Shown here: piece by piece, positions 17,361 through 23,934 of the stretch | How the letters are laid out: each line of letters opens with the position of its first letter | Numbering within the stretch: position 1 is the stretch's first letter | Program-made: the position numbers and the translations under genes | Source: a virus | DNA: 32,008 nucleotides | Direction: 5' to 3' (one strand) | IMG/VR virus record: IMGVR_UViG_3300029787_000170 | Location: 2,449 to 34,456 of that record | Notes under the pieces: model-generated | Database searches by the model: none | Told to the model about the DNA's origin: nothing | The model's input: the letters and a program-made list of their open reading frames with translations, nothing else

Positions 17361-17381
17361 CAAAAATAAATATATTTTTTG

Positions 17382-18293
17382 TTAAGCTCCAGGTGAACCA
17401 AATACGGCACGAGGATCTGAGAAGCCGAAAGAGTATCTCTCTCTTGCTTTATATCTCATGTTACCTGTGTCGAAATCTGGATCCATAGCTGTTGCCATTG
17501 CCATTCTTTCGAAATGCTTAAGACCATTTGGTGCATCTGTCTTAATGAAAAATGCATCTGTGTCAGTTAGATAATCGTTGATGACATAGCCATTAGGTAA
17601 CATTCCCATGTTCCTCATTGCATTAGCATCATTATCTGCTGTTCCAGGTCTTAAGTTAGAGTTTAATAATCTCTCTGCGACAAACTGTAGCTGTCTTGGA
17701 ATAATTAGTTTCATTCCTCTTAGAGCGATAATTAATCCTCTTTCATCCACAAAACCTGCAATCTTAATTAAAGCATCTTCTAAAGATGTTTCGTTAAGAT
17801 CGGCTGCGACACTTGGCTCGTTAGCAAAAGTTCCACCATTTGTTAATGGGTGATCTGTTGCTAGTAATGCTTTACCATCACCACCAGCAGTTGCTCCAGC
17901 AGTAAACGCATTATTTAATACGTTTGCAGCTTTTACTTGCTTTGTGTGTGCCATTGATCTAGCAAGTGCTCTTGTATAACGAGCAGAAAGCTTGTCGTAA
18001 AGGTTATCCTCTACAGCTTCTTCTGTTATTGAGAAAGCCATTGCTACAGTTTCATGGTTATATCTTGAAGTGTAGGCTTCGTTTGCATCATCAAATGTAA
18101 CTGCGTTACCTTCTGACTTAGTTGGTGCAGCTCCGAAACCACTCAACATGACTTCTTCTTCAAAGGCTCTGTCTGAAGCCTCTGTGTCAAAGATTTCTGC
18201 ATGTTGACCTTCATACCTATTATACTCCATACCAAAGAGGGCGTTTAAACCAGGCTCTAATTCTTTGGCGAGTTGTGCTCTTGAAATTGCCAT
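17382..18293 (-). CDS. Major capsid protein (Mu gpT-like, HK97 fold)
   Basis: The 303-residue protein begins MAISRAQLAKELEPGLNALFG and contains EVMLSGFGAAPTKSEGNAV, ALARSMAHTKQVKAANVLNN, TAGGDGKALLATDHPL and GMKLIIPRQLQFVAERLLN. It ends near YSFGFSDPRAVFGSPGA. These are features of the Mu-like major head subunit family (PF10124), which has the HK97 fold. It assembles the capsid shell, with help from the scaffold upstream. A strong AAGGAG site precedes the ATG at 18293, and a terminator follows the gene, both consistent with high expression. No cleaved delta domain is evident, so the separate scaffold is probably used. Confidence 0.9.
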   Translation of the reverse strand: MAISRAQLAKELEPGLNALFGMEYNRYEGQHAEIFDTEASDRAFEEEVMLSGFGAAPTKSEGNAVTFDDANEAYTSRYNHETVAMAFSITEEAVEDNLYDKLSARYTRALARSMAHTKQVKAANVLNNAFTAGATAGGDGKALLATDHPLTNGGTFANEPSVAADLNETSLEDALIKIAGFVDERGLIIALRGMKLIIPRQLQFVAERLLNSNLRPGTADNDANAMRNMGMLPNGYVINDYLTDTDAFFIKTDAPNGLKHFERMAMATAMDPDFDTGNMRYKARERYSFGFSDPRAVFGSPGA

Positions 18294-18305
18294 AATTAAA
18301 ACTCC

Positions 18306-18929
18306 TTATGATATAGCAGCATCTGCGTCACCACTAGAAGAGGCGTACACATGATTGTTAATTTTAACGATATAAGAAACACCTGCGGCAGAGTGGTCAT
18401 CATTTGTCACATCCTCATGAATACCCACTATCATTAGAGGGTTTGAAGGATCTGAGTTTTCTGCTGTATCCATATCTATCATAGCACTTGAAAGACCAGT
18501 TGTGGTATTTCCAGCAGTAGCAGTTGCTAATTGTGCTGTTTTAAATATATCTGCTTTTGCAGTTGCTCTATCAGTGTTTGTAGCGTCTGACGCAACGATG
18601 AATTTCTGCATCGGATTGTCATAAACGAAACACTTTATATCGTGGTTAGTATCAGCGGTGCCTGAACCACCCCACTGATTACTAAAAGTTAATTTACCTG
18701 TCGTTGCATCAACGTATTCACAACCAGCAAAAACACCGAGGAGTTGTTTACCATCTCCATCAGCACTTGTGATGATCGCCGCAGTTCCGCCTGTTAGTTC
18801 GACTTCAACTGGAGAACCTTGGAAAATCGCTGAAGCATCGCTCTTGATAAAATATTGACTAGTAGTATTGGATCCACCTCCAATAACACTAATCGGCTTT
18901 AGTCCAAACTTTACGTTTACATTAGCCAT
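18306..18929 (-). CDS. Putative capsid decoration or head accessory protein
   Basis: The 207-residue protein has an N-terminus VNVKFGLKPISVIGGGSN and then beta-rich segments (QYFIKSDASAIFQGSPVEVE, LLGVFAGCEYVDATTGKLTF, DNPMQKFIVASDA). The series resembles head-associated proteins that I know from pelagiphages and other marine phages next to the capsid gene. It precedes the major capsid gene with a 12-base gap and has its own AGGAG site. A decoration or capsid-stabilising role is inferred from location; no activity motif is seen. Confidence 0.72.
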   Translation of the reverse strand: MANVNVKFGLKPISVIGGGSNTTSQYFIKSDASAIFQGSPVEVELTGGTAAIITSADGDGKQLLGVFAGCEYVDATTGKLTFSNQWGGSGTADTNHDIKCFVYDNPMQKFIVASDATNTDRATAKADIFKTAQLATATAGNTTTGLSSAMIDMDTAENSDPSNPLMIVGIHEDVTNDDHSAAGVSYIVKINNHVYASSSGDADAAIS

Positions 18930-18956
18930 TTTAAGCTCCTTATTGCTTCATTATAG

Positions 18957-19439
18957 TTAATCGGTATTAGAAGCTTTCATTGGACTTCCTTTACCGAAGG
19001 TTACACGACTTTGCCTATCGGGTTTATGGATAGGCATCGAGGGGTGTTGCTCCCTCATCAAGTTTTCATCCACGGCTTTCATTTGGTTGCGGGTCTGATC
19101 CCGAAAATATTCAGTTCTCTCTTGTACCGTTTCTGTGGGTATTCGTGCCAACATTAAACCACCGACACCAATAATTCCTTTGTTTTTACCTTCCTCTATA
19201 ACTGGATACTTATCAGCTACTGAGCCATATTCTTCTGCTCTAACTGGTTCCCATCCTTCTCTCATTCTGGAAAAAACATTTGATTTATCATCTTCACCAC
19301 GAATGGCTGTTCTGATCCATCTATGCTCATATCCATCTGGAGCTGGAGGTGCATCCAACTTAGCTGGAGGTTGCCAAGGTTGTCTCCTTGTAGTATTTGC
19401 ACGACTTTTACTTTCTCGTGTTGTTTTATCTATAGCCAT
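18957..19439 (-). CDS. Conserved hypothetical head-region protein (GYEHRWIR-type)
   Basis: The 160-residue protein is charged and probably partly disordered. It has RQPWQPPAKLDAPPAPDGYE followed by HRWIRTAIRGEDDKSNVFSR, a conserved signature in marine phages. A segment GVGGLMLARIPTETVQERTE follows, and the end (RVTFGKGSPMKAS) is basic. It lies between the scaffold-like and decoration-like genes. A role in capsid assembly is likely from its position, but the family has no known function that I can name. Confidence 0.72.
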   Translation of the reverse strand: MAIDKTTRESKSRANTTRRQPWQPPAKLDAPPAPDGYEHRWIRTAIRGEDDKSNVFSRMREGWEPVRAEEYGSVADKYPVIEEGKNKGIIGVGGLMLARIPTETVQERTEYFRDQTRNQMKAVDENLMREQHPSMPIHKPDRQSRVTFGKGSPMKASNTD

Positions 19440-19442
19440 ATT

Positions 19443-20363
19443 TTACTCCTTTACATACTTAGCGTATTCTTCTAGCGGAACATTTAACCTTTTCGCAATT
19501 GCTATTTGCGAAGGAGTTAATTTGACTGTTCTGCGTCCCTTTTGCGATGCCGTCTTAGAGGCGGTGGCTCCAGCAGAGGCGACTCTGGGGCCAGAGGATT
19601 TTTTGACTTCTCCAAACTTATGGGGAAATTCCGATTTAATCCTATCATCTAATACAGTATAATACTCTTCTGTGTTAGGATCAATACCCTCTTCTTCAAT
19701 TAATGTCTTATGGATACCAAAAGCAGCATAAGTCATCGTTTGATCTTGTCCAAACCAATCATTTTTACTCGCCCATTCCTCTGCTCTAGGGTCTGGTTTT
19801 GGAGGAGGAGCTGTTGGAGCAGGTTGTGCAGGTGCAGCTCCATTTACTTCTGCTTTTTTAGCTTCTTCTTCTCTTTGTTGTTTGATGTGGTTTAATCTTG
19901 CTTCTTCTAACGCAATCTTAGATATTGTTTGTTGAGCTTCATACATTGCATCTGCATCCCCCGCTTCGTAAGCTTTTCTATAAGCTTCTTTAGCAGCAGC
20001 AGCTTGAGACTGTACTCTCGTATCAAACTCACCAACATAAGTTGTATCTAACTTTGCTATTTGTTCTTTTAATTCTTCATTTTGTTTTTTAACAGATTCA
20101 GCAAACTGAACGGCGGCTTGTCGTTCTCTTTCTTCTTCTCGATACTTTTTAGTGAGCTTCGTGATTCGTTTCTTAACAGACTCCGAATACTGAGACAAGT
20201 CATCAGCATCTGAAGCCTCTTGCTTCTTCTCTTCGGCTGCAACTTCGGTATCTGTGCTAACTTCTGGTTTATCTTCTTGTTGTTCATTTTGTTCTTCCTC
20301 AATTTCAACAACTTGACCCTCCTCCTCTGGAAGAGTTTCCTTCTTCTCGATGTTTTCTGGCAT
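19443..20363 (-). CDS. Capsid scaffold/assembly protein (coiled-coil, acidic)
   Basis: The 306-residue protein has a strongly acidic Glu-rich N-terminus (about 1-55) and a long helical coiled coil (about 60-175, with KKYREEERERQAAVQFAESV and a DADAMYEAQQ stretch). A Pro/Ala linker follows (about 182-195). The C-terminal part (about 200-306) carries WFGQDQTMTYAAFGIHKTL and the basic tail region VKLTPSQIAIAKRL. This composition and its place directly upstream of head genes are typical of phage scaffolding proteins that guide capsid assembly and leave the head. A basic, capsid-binding C-terminus is also typical of them. Confidence 0.8.
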   Translation of the reverse strand: MPENIEKKETLPEEEGQVVEIEEEQNEQQEDKPEVSTDTEVAAEEKKQEASDADDLSQYSESVKKRITKLTKKYREEERERQAAVQFAESVKKQNEELKEQIAKLDTTYVGEFDTRVQSQAAAAKEAYRKAYEAGDADAMYEAQQTISKIALEEARLNHIKQQREEEAKKAEVNGAAPAQPAPTAPPPKPDPRAEEWASKNDWFGQDQTMTYAAFGIHKTLIEEEGIDPNTEEYYTVLDDRIKSEFPHKFGEVKKSSGPRVASAGATASKTASQKGRRTVKLTPSQIAIAKRLNVPLEEYAKYVKE

Positions 20364-20365
20364 AC

Positions 20366-20791
20366 TTAAGCTCCGTATGTTTTGATGTCATCGGGATTAA
20401 CAATGGTTGCAATGACTTCATCGTCATTGATTATCCTAACTTCTCCTCCTTCTATGTTAAATCGTGACCCAGCGTAACGACCAATACAAACCCAGTCGCC
20501 TTCCTTACACCATGGTCCCTCTTCTCCAAACTTATCAAAATCTTTGTATGCAAGTGATCCTACTTTAATCACATAGGCAACGACTGTTGCTCTTGCCTCT
20601 TTTTCTCTAACAGAATCTGGAACATGTATACCACCCTCAGTTGTTTCCTTTCCCATATAAGGCATGACTAGGATTCGCCATCCAGTGGGTTGAGGGATTC
20701 TTTCTGTTAAGGATTTTTCTTTAGCTTCTTTATCAGCTTTTTCTTTTGCTTGTCGTTGCTTTAATACATAATCAGGTACTATTAAAGTCAT
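20366..20791 (-). CDS. GroES-like co-chaperonin
   Basis: Residues 32-131 follow the Cpn10 pattern: PTGWRILVMPYMG, the mobile-loop motif GGIHVPD (53-59), EARATVVAYVIKVG, CKEGDWVCIGRYAG and INDDEVIATI. GroES-type proteins form a heptameric lid on the GroEL ring. The first 31 residues are an extra charged Lys/Glu/Ala segment not found in ordinary GroES of about 97 residues. The gene lies upstream of the scaffold and capsid genes. As with T4 gp31, it may help the host chaperonin fold the capsid protein, though that is inferred. GGAGA precedes the ATG, and the gene overlaps its upstream neighbour by 20 bases. Confidence 0.85.
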   Translation of the reverse strand: MTLIVPDYVLKQRQAKEKADKEAKEKSLTERIPQPTGWRILVMPYMGKETTEGGIHVPDSVREKEARATVVAYVIKVGSLAYKDFDKFGEEGPWCKEGDWVCIGRYAGSRFNIEGGEVRIINDDEVIATIVNPDDIKTYGA

Positions 20792-20975
20792 CGTCTGTTT
20801 TCTCCAGCAGGGTTCTTAATTGTTCTAATGCGTAGGTTAGACCCTGGATTTCACCTACCATTGCTTTATATGCTTCCATATCAGAAGCATTTCCACTCGT
20901 CAAGGATATACTAATATCTTCTATTCGAGTATTCAAGGCTTTTTTATATTTATGTAAAAAATCTGTTACTTGCAC
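20772..20975 (-). CDS. Small helical protein of unknown function
   Basis: The 67-residue protein probably starts at a GTG (20975) that shares a base with the TAG of the 398-residue gene upstream. It is highly helical (HKYKKALNTRIEDISISL, then MVGEIQGLTYALEQLRTLLE), with a heptad-like spacing that could form a coiled coil. It ends acidic (KTDDDFNST). The position before the co-chaperonin and the 20-base overlap indicate co-translation. I recognise no family. Confidence 0.68.
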   Translation of the reverse strand: MQVTDFLHKYKKALNTRIEDISISLTSGNASDMEAYKAMVGEIQGLTYALEQLRTLLEKTDDDFNST

Positions 20976-22171
20976 TATTTAATACCAAACTTTTTTCTCT
21001 TCGCCATTTCCATTTGTGCTCTTAAATAGGCTTGACTAAAATCTACGCCTGGCTCTTTATTCATAATCCCAATTGCAAGTGCTATATTTGGGTTTGTAAT
21101 GTTTCGATCTCCCTCTTTGATAGTGGTTGGCAGATCACCATAACGAGTTCTTGAAGTATTAAAAGATGAGGCTAAATTTGCACCAGGTTCCATAAGTGAC
21201 ACAGAAGAATCTTGTAGTACATTTTTACCAGTTTGATCCTCTGTATTTTTCATCTCTTCTTGTGCCTTTTGACCTTGATTGGAACTAAAAATACCAGAGA
21301 CAAGATCTTTTAAATTAAAACCACCCTCAGAACTTTTTAAAAAATCTGATCCTTGTTTTAAAGCAGATGTTCCTGCACCACCAGTAATTGTATCTAAAAA
21401 GGTTCCTAGTATTCCGCCCTTTGGACCTTCATACAACTCACTATTAGGGTCTAATCTTGGATCATATGTCATACTTCTTTCTGTTGTGAATTCTTTTTGT
21501 CCTCCCAAGGAAGTAAAAAGACCAACTGGGGTTGCTGCCGCCCCGATTCTTGCAGCCATTTCACCTGGACTCATTGGAGGAACTTGTGCCTTTACGTCTC
21601 CAAAAACAGTAGGAGTTCCAACTGGACTTCCAAATAAAGTGCCATACTCTGTTTGAAGACCCGCCCTTAGTTTTCCTTCAGATCCATCTCCTTGATCAGA
21701 GGGTCTTTCTAGTAGTCTTTTTTGATCTTTCAGTAAAGCTGTTGTTGAAGCATTGTCTAACTTTAAAGAGTTTATAGTAGGCACATCAATTATTTGTCCA
21801 GTTGGATTTACAAACATAGCGTATTGTCTTTGTAAATCATCTAATGTGTCTCTTTGACCTCTATAATCTAATTTTCTAGCTAAAAAAGAGGCTATGCCTC
21901 CTCGTGATGGATCTGTTCTAAAAGGATTTGCTAAAGTAGTTCCTTTTAGTGCGTTAAATTGATCAAAAGTTAAAACTGGAGAAAAACCTTCTCCTCTACT
22001 ATAAGCATTCTTAACAGCGTTTTGTAATTGATTTATTGTTTCATTAGAAGCTACACCTAAATATGGATTAGATACATCTGAGCCATCTCCTCCATAATCA
22101 TAACTATCTCCAGCAGCAAGTTCTGCAGCAGTTTGTACTTGAGCTTCTTCTTGTCCTGGTGGAGCGTACAC
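20975..22171 (-). CDS. Hypothetical phage protein with Pro/Gly-rich regions
   Basis: The 398-residue protein probably starts at a GTG (22171). AAGGA is upstream but spaced rather far away. It begins YAPPGQEEAQVQTAAELAAG and has NPFRTDPSRGGIASFLARKL, GLFTSLGGQKEF and a Gly/Phe stretch near GGILGTFLDTITGGAGTSAL. It ends in FSQAYLRAQMEMAKRKKFGIK. Composition is similar to the two internal-virion-like genes at the left end, with long disordered segments. It lies in the head region, so an internal virion role is possible. No catalytic motif is visible. Confidence 0.7.
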   Translation of the reverse strand: MYAPPGQEEAQVQTAAELAAGDSYDYGGDGSDVSNPYLGVASNETINQLQNAVKNAYSRGEGFSPVLTFDQFNALKGTTLANPFRTDPSRGGIASFLARKLDYRGQRDTLDDLQRQYAMFVNPTGQIIDVPTINSLKLDNASTTALLKDQKRLLERPSDQGDGSEGKLRAGLQTEYGTLFGSPVGTPTVFGDVKAQVPPMSPGEMAARIGAAATPVGLFTSLGGQKEFTTERSMTYDPRLDPNSELYEGPKGGILGTFLDTITGGAGTSALKQGSDFLKSSEGGFNLKDLVSGIFSSNQGQKAQEEMKNTEDQTGKNVLQDSSVSLMEPGANLASSFNTSRTRYGDLPTTIKEGDRNITNPNIALAIGIMNKEPGVDFSQAYLRAQMEMAKRKKFGIK

Positions 22172-22173
22172 TA

Positions 22174-22668
22174 TTAAAATATTCCTTTAAACTTCTTGCC
22201 TTTTACTTGAGCACCACAACCTCTAGACTCACTACCTTGAGATTGATATCTGCCTTTACTGGCTTTTACTGGTTTATTTTTCATTGTCGCTCCAGCAATT
22301 TTATCTGCTTGAGTTGCGTTTGGATTTTTATCAATACCAGCTTTAACACTTAACATTCCAAAAGCACCACCATCTCTTTTTGTGACTATTTTTCTTATTA
22401 CTTTCGCGGCTTCATCTGGAGTGATTTTACCTGATAAAGATTTTTCAACAGTGTTTTTAAATTCTTCGTTTTGCTTTTGCATCTTAGTTTCTTCTCGAGT
22501 AAGTTTTCCATACTTTCCGTTAGATGCCATAACTGGTTTTGCTTTGTTCATTGTATTCTCCAATATAGAAGACCCTCCATCTTTGAGTTTTCTTCCTTTG
22601 TTAACTAAATTCTTAGCTTGATTATAAGACATTCCCATGTCATTTGCAAACTGTCTAACTCTTGCCAT
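22174..22668 (-). CDS. Basic virion-associated protein with RGCGAQVKG tail
   Basis: The 164-residue protein is rich in Lys and Gly. It has ANDMGMSYNQAKNLVNKGRK, a middle helix (SLSGKITPDEAAKVIRKIV), GMLSVKAGIDKNPNATQADK and a conserved-looking C-terminus SRGCGAQVKGKKFKGIF. The C-terminal tag resembles those on other small proteins here (15047-15310 and 26426-26749). Such basic small proteins are common in marine phage head modules. AGGAG precedes its ATG, inside the coding end of the 46-residue gene upstream. DNA binding is suggested only by charge. Confidence 0.75.
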   Translation of the reverse strand: MARVRQFANDMGMSYNQAKNLVNKGRKLKDGGSSILENTMNKAKPVMASNGKYGKLTREETKMQKQNEEFKNTVEKSLSGKITPDEAAKVIRKIVTKRDGGAFGMLSVKAGIDKNPNATQADKIAGATMKNKPVKASKGRYQSQGSESRGCGAQVKGKKFKGIF

Positions 22669-22795
22669 GTGCTCTCCTTATTGATTCTTTGCCATTATTT
22701 AATATACCTTTTAGAACTTTAGCTTGTTTTGCATGTGTCTTAGATGCTTTATTTAATCCCTTAATTACTTTTTTTAATTTATTCTTTTTAGTCAT
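22655..22795 (-). CDS. Small basic 46-residue protein
   Basis: This short frame runs from ATG 22795 to TAG 22655 and is preceded by GAGG at a proper distance. The product is Lys-rich and helical (LKKVIKGLNKASKTHAKQAK), a pattern I have seen in small marine phage proteins next to such basic genes. It overlaps the start of the 164-residue gene by 14 bases. Translation signals and charge pattern make it convincing, but no function can be given. Confidence 0.7.
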   Translation of the reverse strand: MTKKNKLKKVIKGLNKASKTHAKQAKVLKGILNNGKESIRRAHGKS

Positions 22796-22830
22796 AGTGT
22801 GTATCCTCAAATGTCTAAATAAATCTTGTG

Positions 22831-23220
22831 TCACTTCTTTCTTAACATTTTAGCTGCTTGACCAACACCCTTTATTCCAAACGATGCTGATATCGCAATA
22901 AATAATAAATACTGATACCAATCGGGTAAAGTTGACAATACTGCAAAACCCTCATTAACATGGTTTCTCATGCCAGGCACGAAAACGAGTATTGCAGGAG
23001 CAAGAAGCACAACCAGAGCAAATTCATCTTTCCAGCTGTTATCACTAGCTTCTGCCATCTTGCCTTCCCATTCAACTTCACCTGTTGCTACTTTTTCTGC
23101 AACTGTTGCACGAGCTTTGGCTTCAGCAACTTTGGCTTGACCATCTGCTTTTGTTTTTTCTACTTTGTTTTGTAACCATGTGCCAGCTAAGTTAGCTATA
23201 GGTCCTAAAAATTGTAACAT
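22831..23220 (-). CDS. Holin (GTA_holin_3TM-like)
   Basis: The 129-residue protein has an N-terminal amphipathic/hydrophobic helix (LQFLGPIANLAGTWLQ) and a charged Ala/Lys coiled segment (about 18-60). Two strong membrane helices follow: FALVVLLAPAILVFVPG (about 67-83) and YLLFIAISASFGIKGVG (about 104-120). The tail is basic. This layout and the WKDEFALVVLL and LPDWYQYLLFIAI motifs match the GTA_holin_3TM family (PF11351), known from alphaproteobacterial gene transfer agents and phages. It makes holes in the inner membrane for lysis. An AGGGTGAT ribosome site overlaps the stop of the micro-ORF upstream. Confidence 0.82.
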   Translation of the reverse strand: MLQFLGPIANLAGTWLQNKVEKTKADGQAKVAEAKARATVAEKVATGEVEWEGKMAEASDNSWKDEFALVVLLAPAILVFVPGMRNHVNEGFAVLSTLPDWYQYLLFIAISASFGIKGVGQAAKMLRKK

Positions 23221-23226
23221 ATCACC

Positions 23227-23322
23227 CTACATACATAAATCTTCGTACTTAGTCGTGTGAACTCTGTGCTTTGACATGTCCCCGTGATTTCTTCTAAGTA
23301 CATTTAACAACCATTTTATCAT
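23227..23322 (-). CDS. 31-residue micro-ORF between TM peptide and holin
   Basis: The frame starts at an ATG overlapping the TGA of the 41-residue ORF (ATGA, positions 23319-23322) and ends at TAG 23227, seven bases before the holin start. The product begins MIKWLLNVLRRN and is basic in its second half, like a short membrane-anchored or amphipathic peptide. Its only support is the tight overlap with both neighbours; there is no separate ribosome site. It could be a translational coupling leader for the holin. Confidence 0.45.
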   Translation of the reverse strand: MIKWLLNVLRRNHGDMSKHRVHTTKYEDLCM

Positions 23323-23444
23323 TTTTTAAACCTTTCATCTATCCAACATTTACCATAATATAAGATAAATAACCAAAAAGTAAATAAAATACCATCTATC
23401 CAGCCTAAATTATTCCAAGCATCAAGTATCATTCCACCATCCAT
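23319..23444 (-). CDS. 41-residue single-TM peptide
   Basis: The frame runs from ATG 23444 to TGA 23319 and has a strong GAGAGG ribosome site five bases upstream, within the end of the preceding gene. The product has an acidic/Trp-containing N-terminus (LDAWNNLGWIDG), one membrane segment (ILFTFWLFILYYGKCW) and a charged end (IDERFKK). It sits just upstream of the holin and downstream of another membrane protein, so a role in lysis timing or as an antiholin-like partner is possible. No family is recognised. Confidence 0.65.
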   Translation of the reverse strand: MDGGMILDAWNNLGWIDGILFTFWLFILYYGKCWIDERFKK

Positions 23445-23445
23445 A

Positions 23446-23931
23446 TTAACCTCTCTTTTCTTTCCAAAGCCATGCAAGAAAAAATACAAACCCTACAATT
23501 GTGCAGAATAAAACAAACCACCCAATATATTCCCATATTTTTCTTACAAGCTCCTGTTTGGCATAAACCTCTTCTTTTCGTTTTTTCCTAATCTCAGCTT
23601 CCATAGACAAAATCTCATTCCATGATTGAGGGCCGTAGTGAAAATTTAAAAATGATTTAAGTTCTTGTCGTTGTGCTTGAAACTTTTTTTTAGCAGTAAA
23701 GGCTTCTATAGCAGATGCCTCTATTTCTTTGCCTTTAAATAATTTTCTAAGTGGTGAAGCATCCTTCGCAGACTTCTCAGTGTTTTCCACATCTGAAACC
23801 GCTCCCATCCATCTGGACAAGTCTTTTCCCATAGACTCAATTTCACGGCCTGCTGCAAATCCGCGTTTAATTGCGTTGAATGCCGTATTAGCAGCTGTGA
23901 TTGCTATGCCAATTGAAGCAGGATCGAGCAT
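23446..23931 (-). CDS. Membrane-anchored phage protein with C-terminal TM
   Basis: The 161-residue protein starts with LDPASIGIAITAANTAFNAIKRGF, a hydrophobic helical segment. A charged helical body follows (about 30-130, with QELKSFLNFHYGPQSWNEIL and EAEIRKKRKEEVYAKQELV). One membrane helix lies near the end (WEYIGWFVLFCTIVGFVFF, about 133-151) before a short basic tail. AGGAAG precedes the ATG. I recognise the N-terminus from marine phage hypothetical proteins near the portal, without a function. Lysis, DNA injection or membrane attachment are all possible. Confidence 0.75.
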   Translation of the reverse strand: MLDPASIGIAITAANTAFNAIKRGFAAGREIESMGKDLSRWMGAVSDVENTEKSAKDASPLRKLFKGKEIEASAIEAFTAKKKFQAQRQELKSFLNFHYGPQSWNEILSMEAEIRKKRKEEVYAKQELVRKIWEYIGWFVLFCTIVGFVFFLAWLWKEKRG

Positions 23932-23934
23932 TTT

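Noticed and set aside
19135-19662. 175-codon plus-strand frame opposite scaffold-region genes
   Set aside because: It is antisense to two well supported genes with good ribosome sites and has a low-quality composition.
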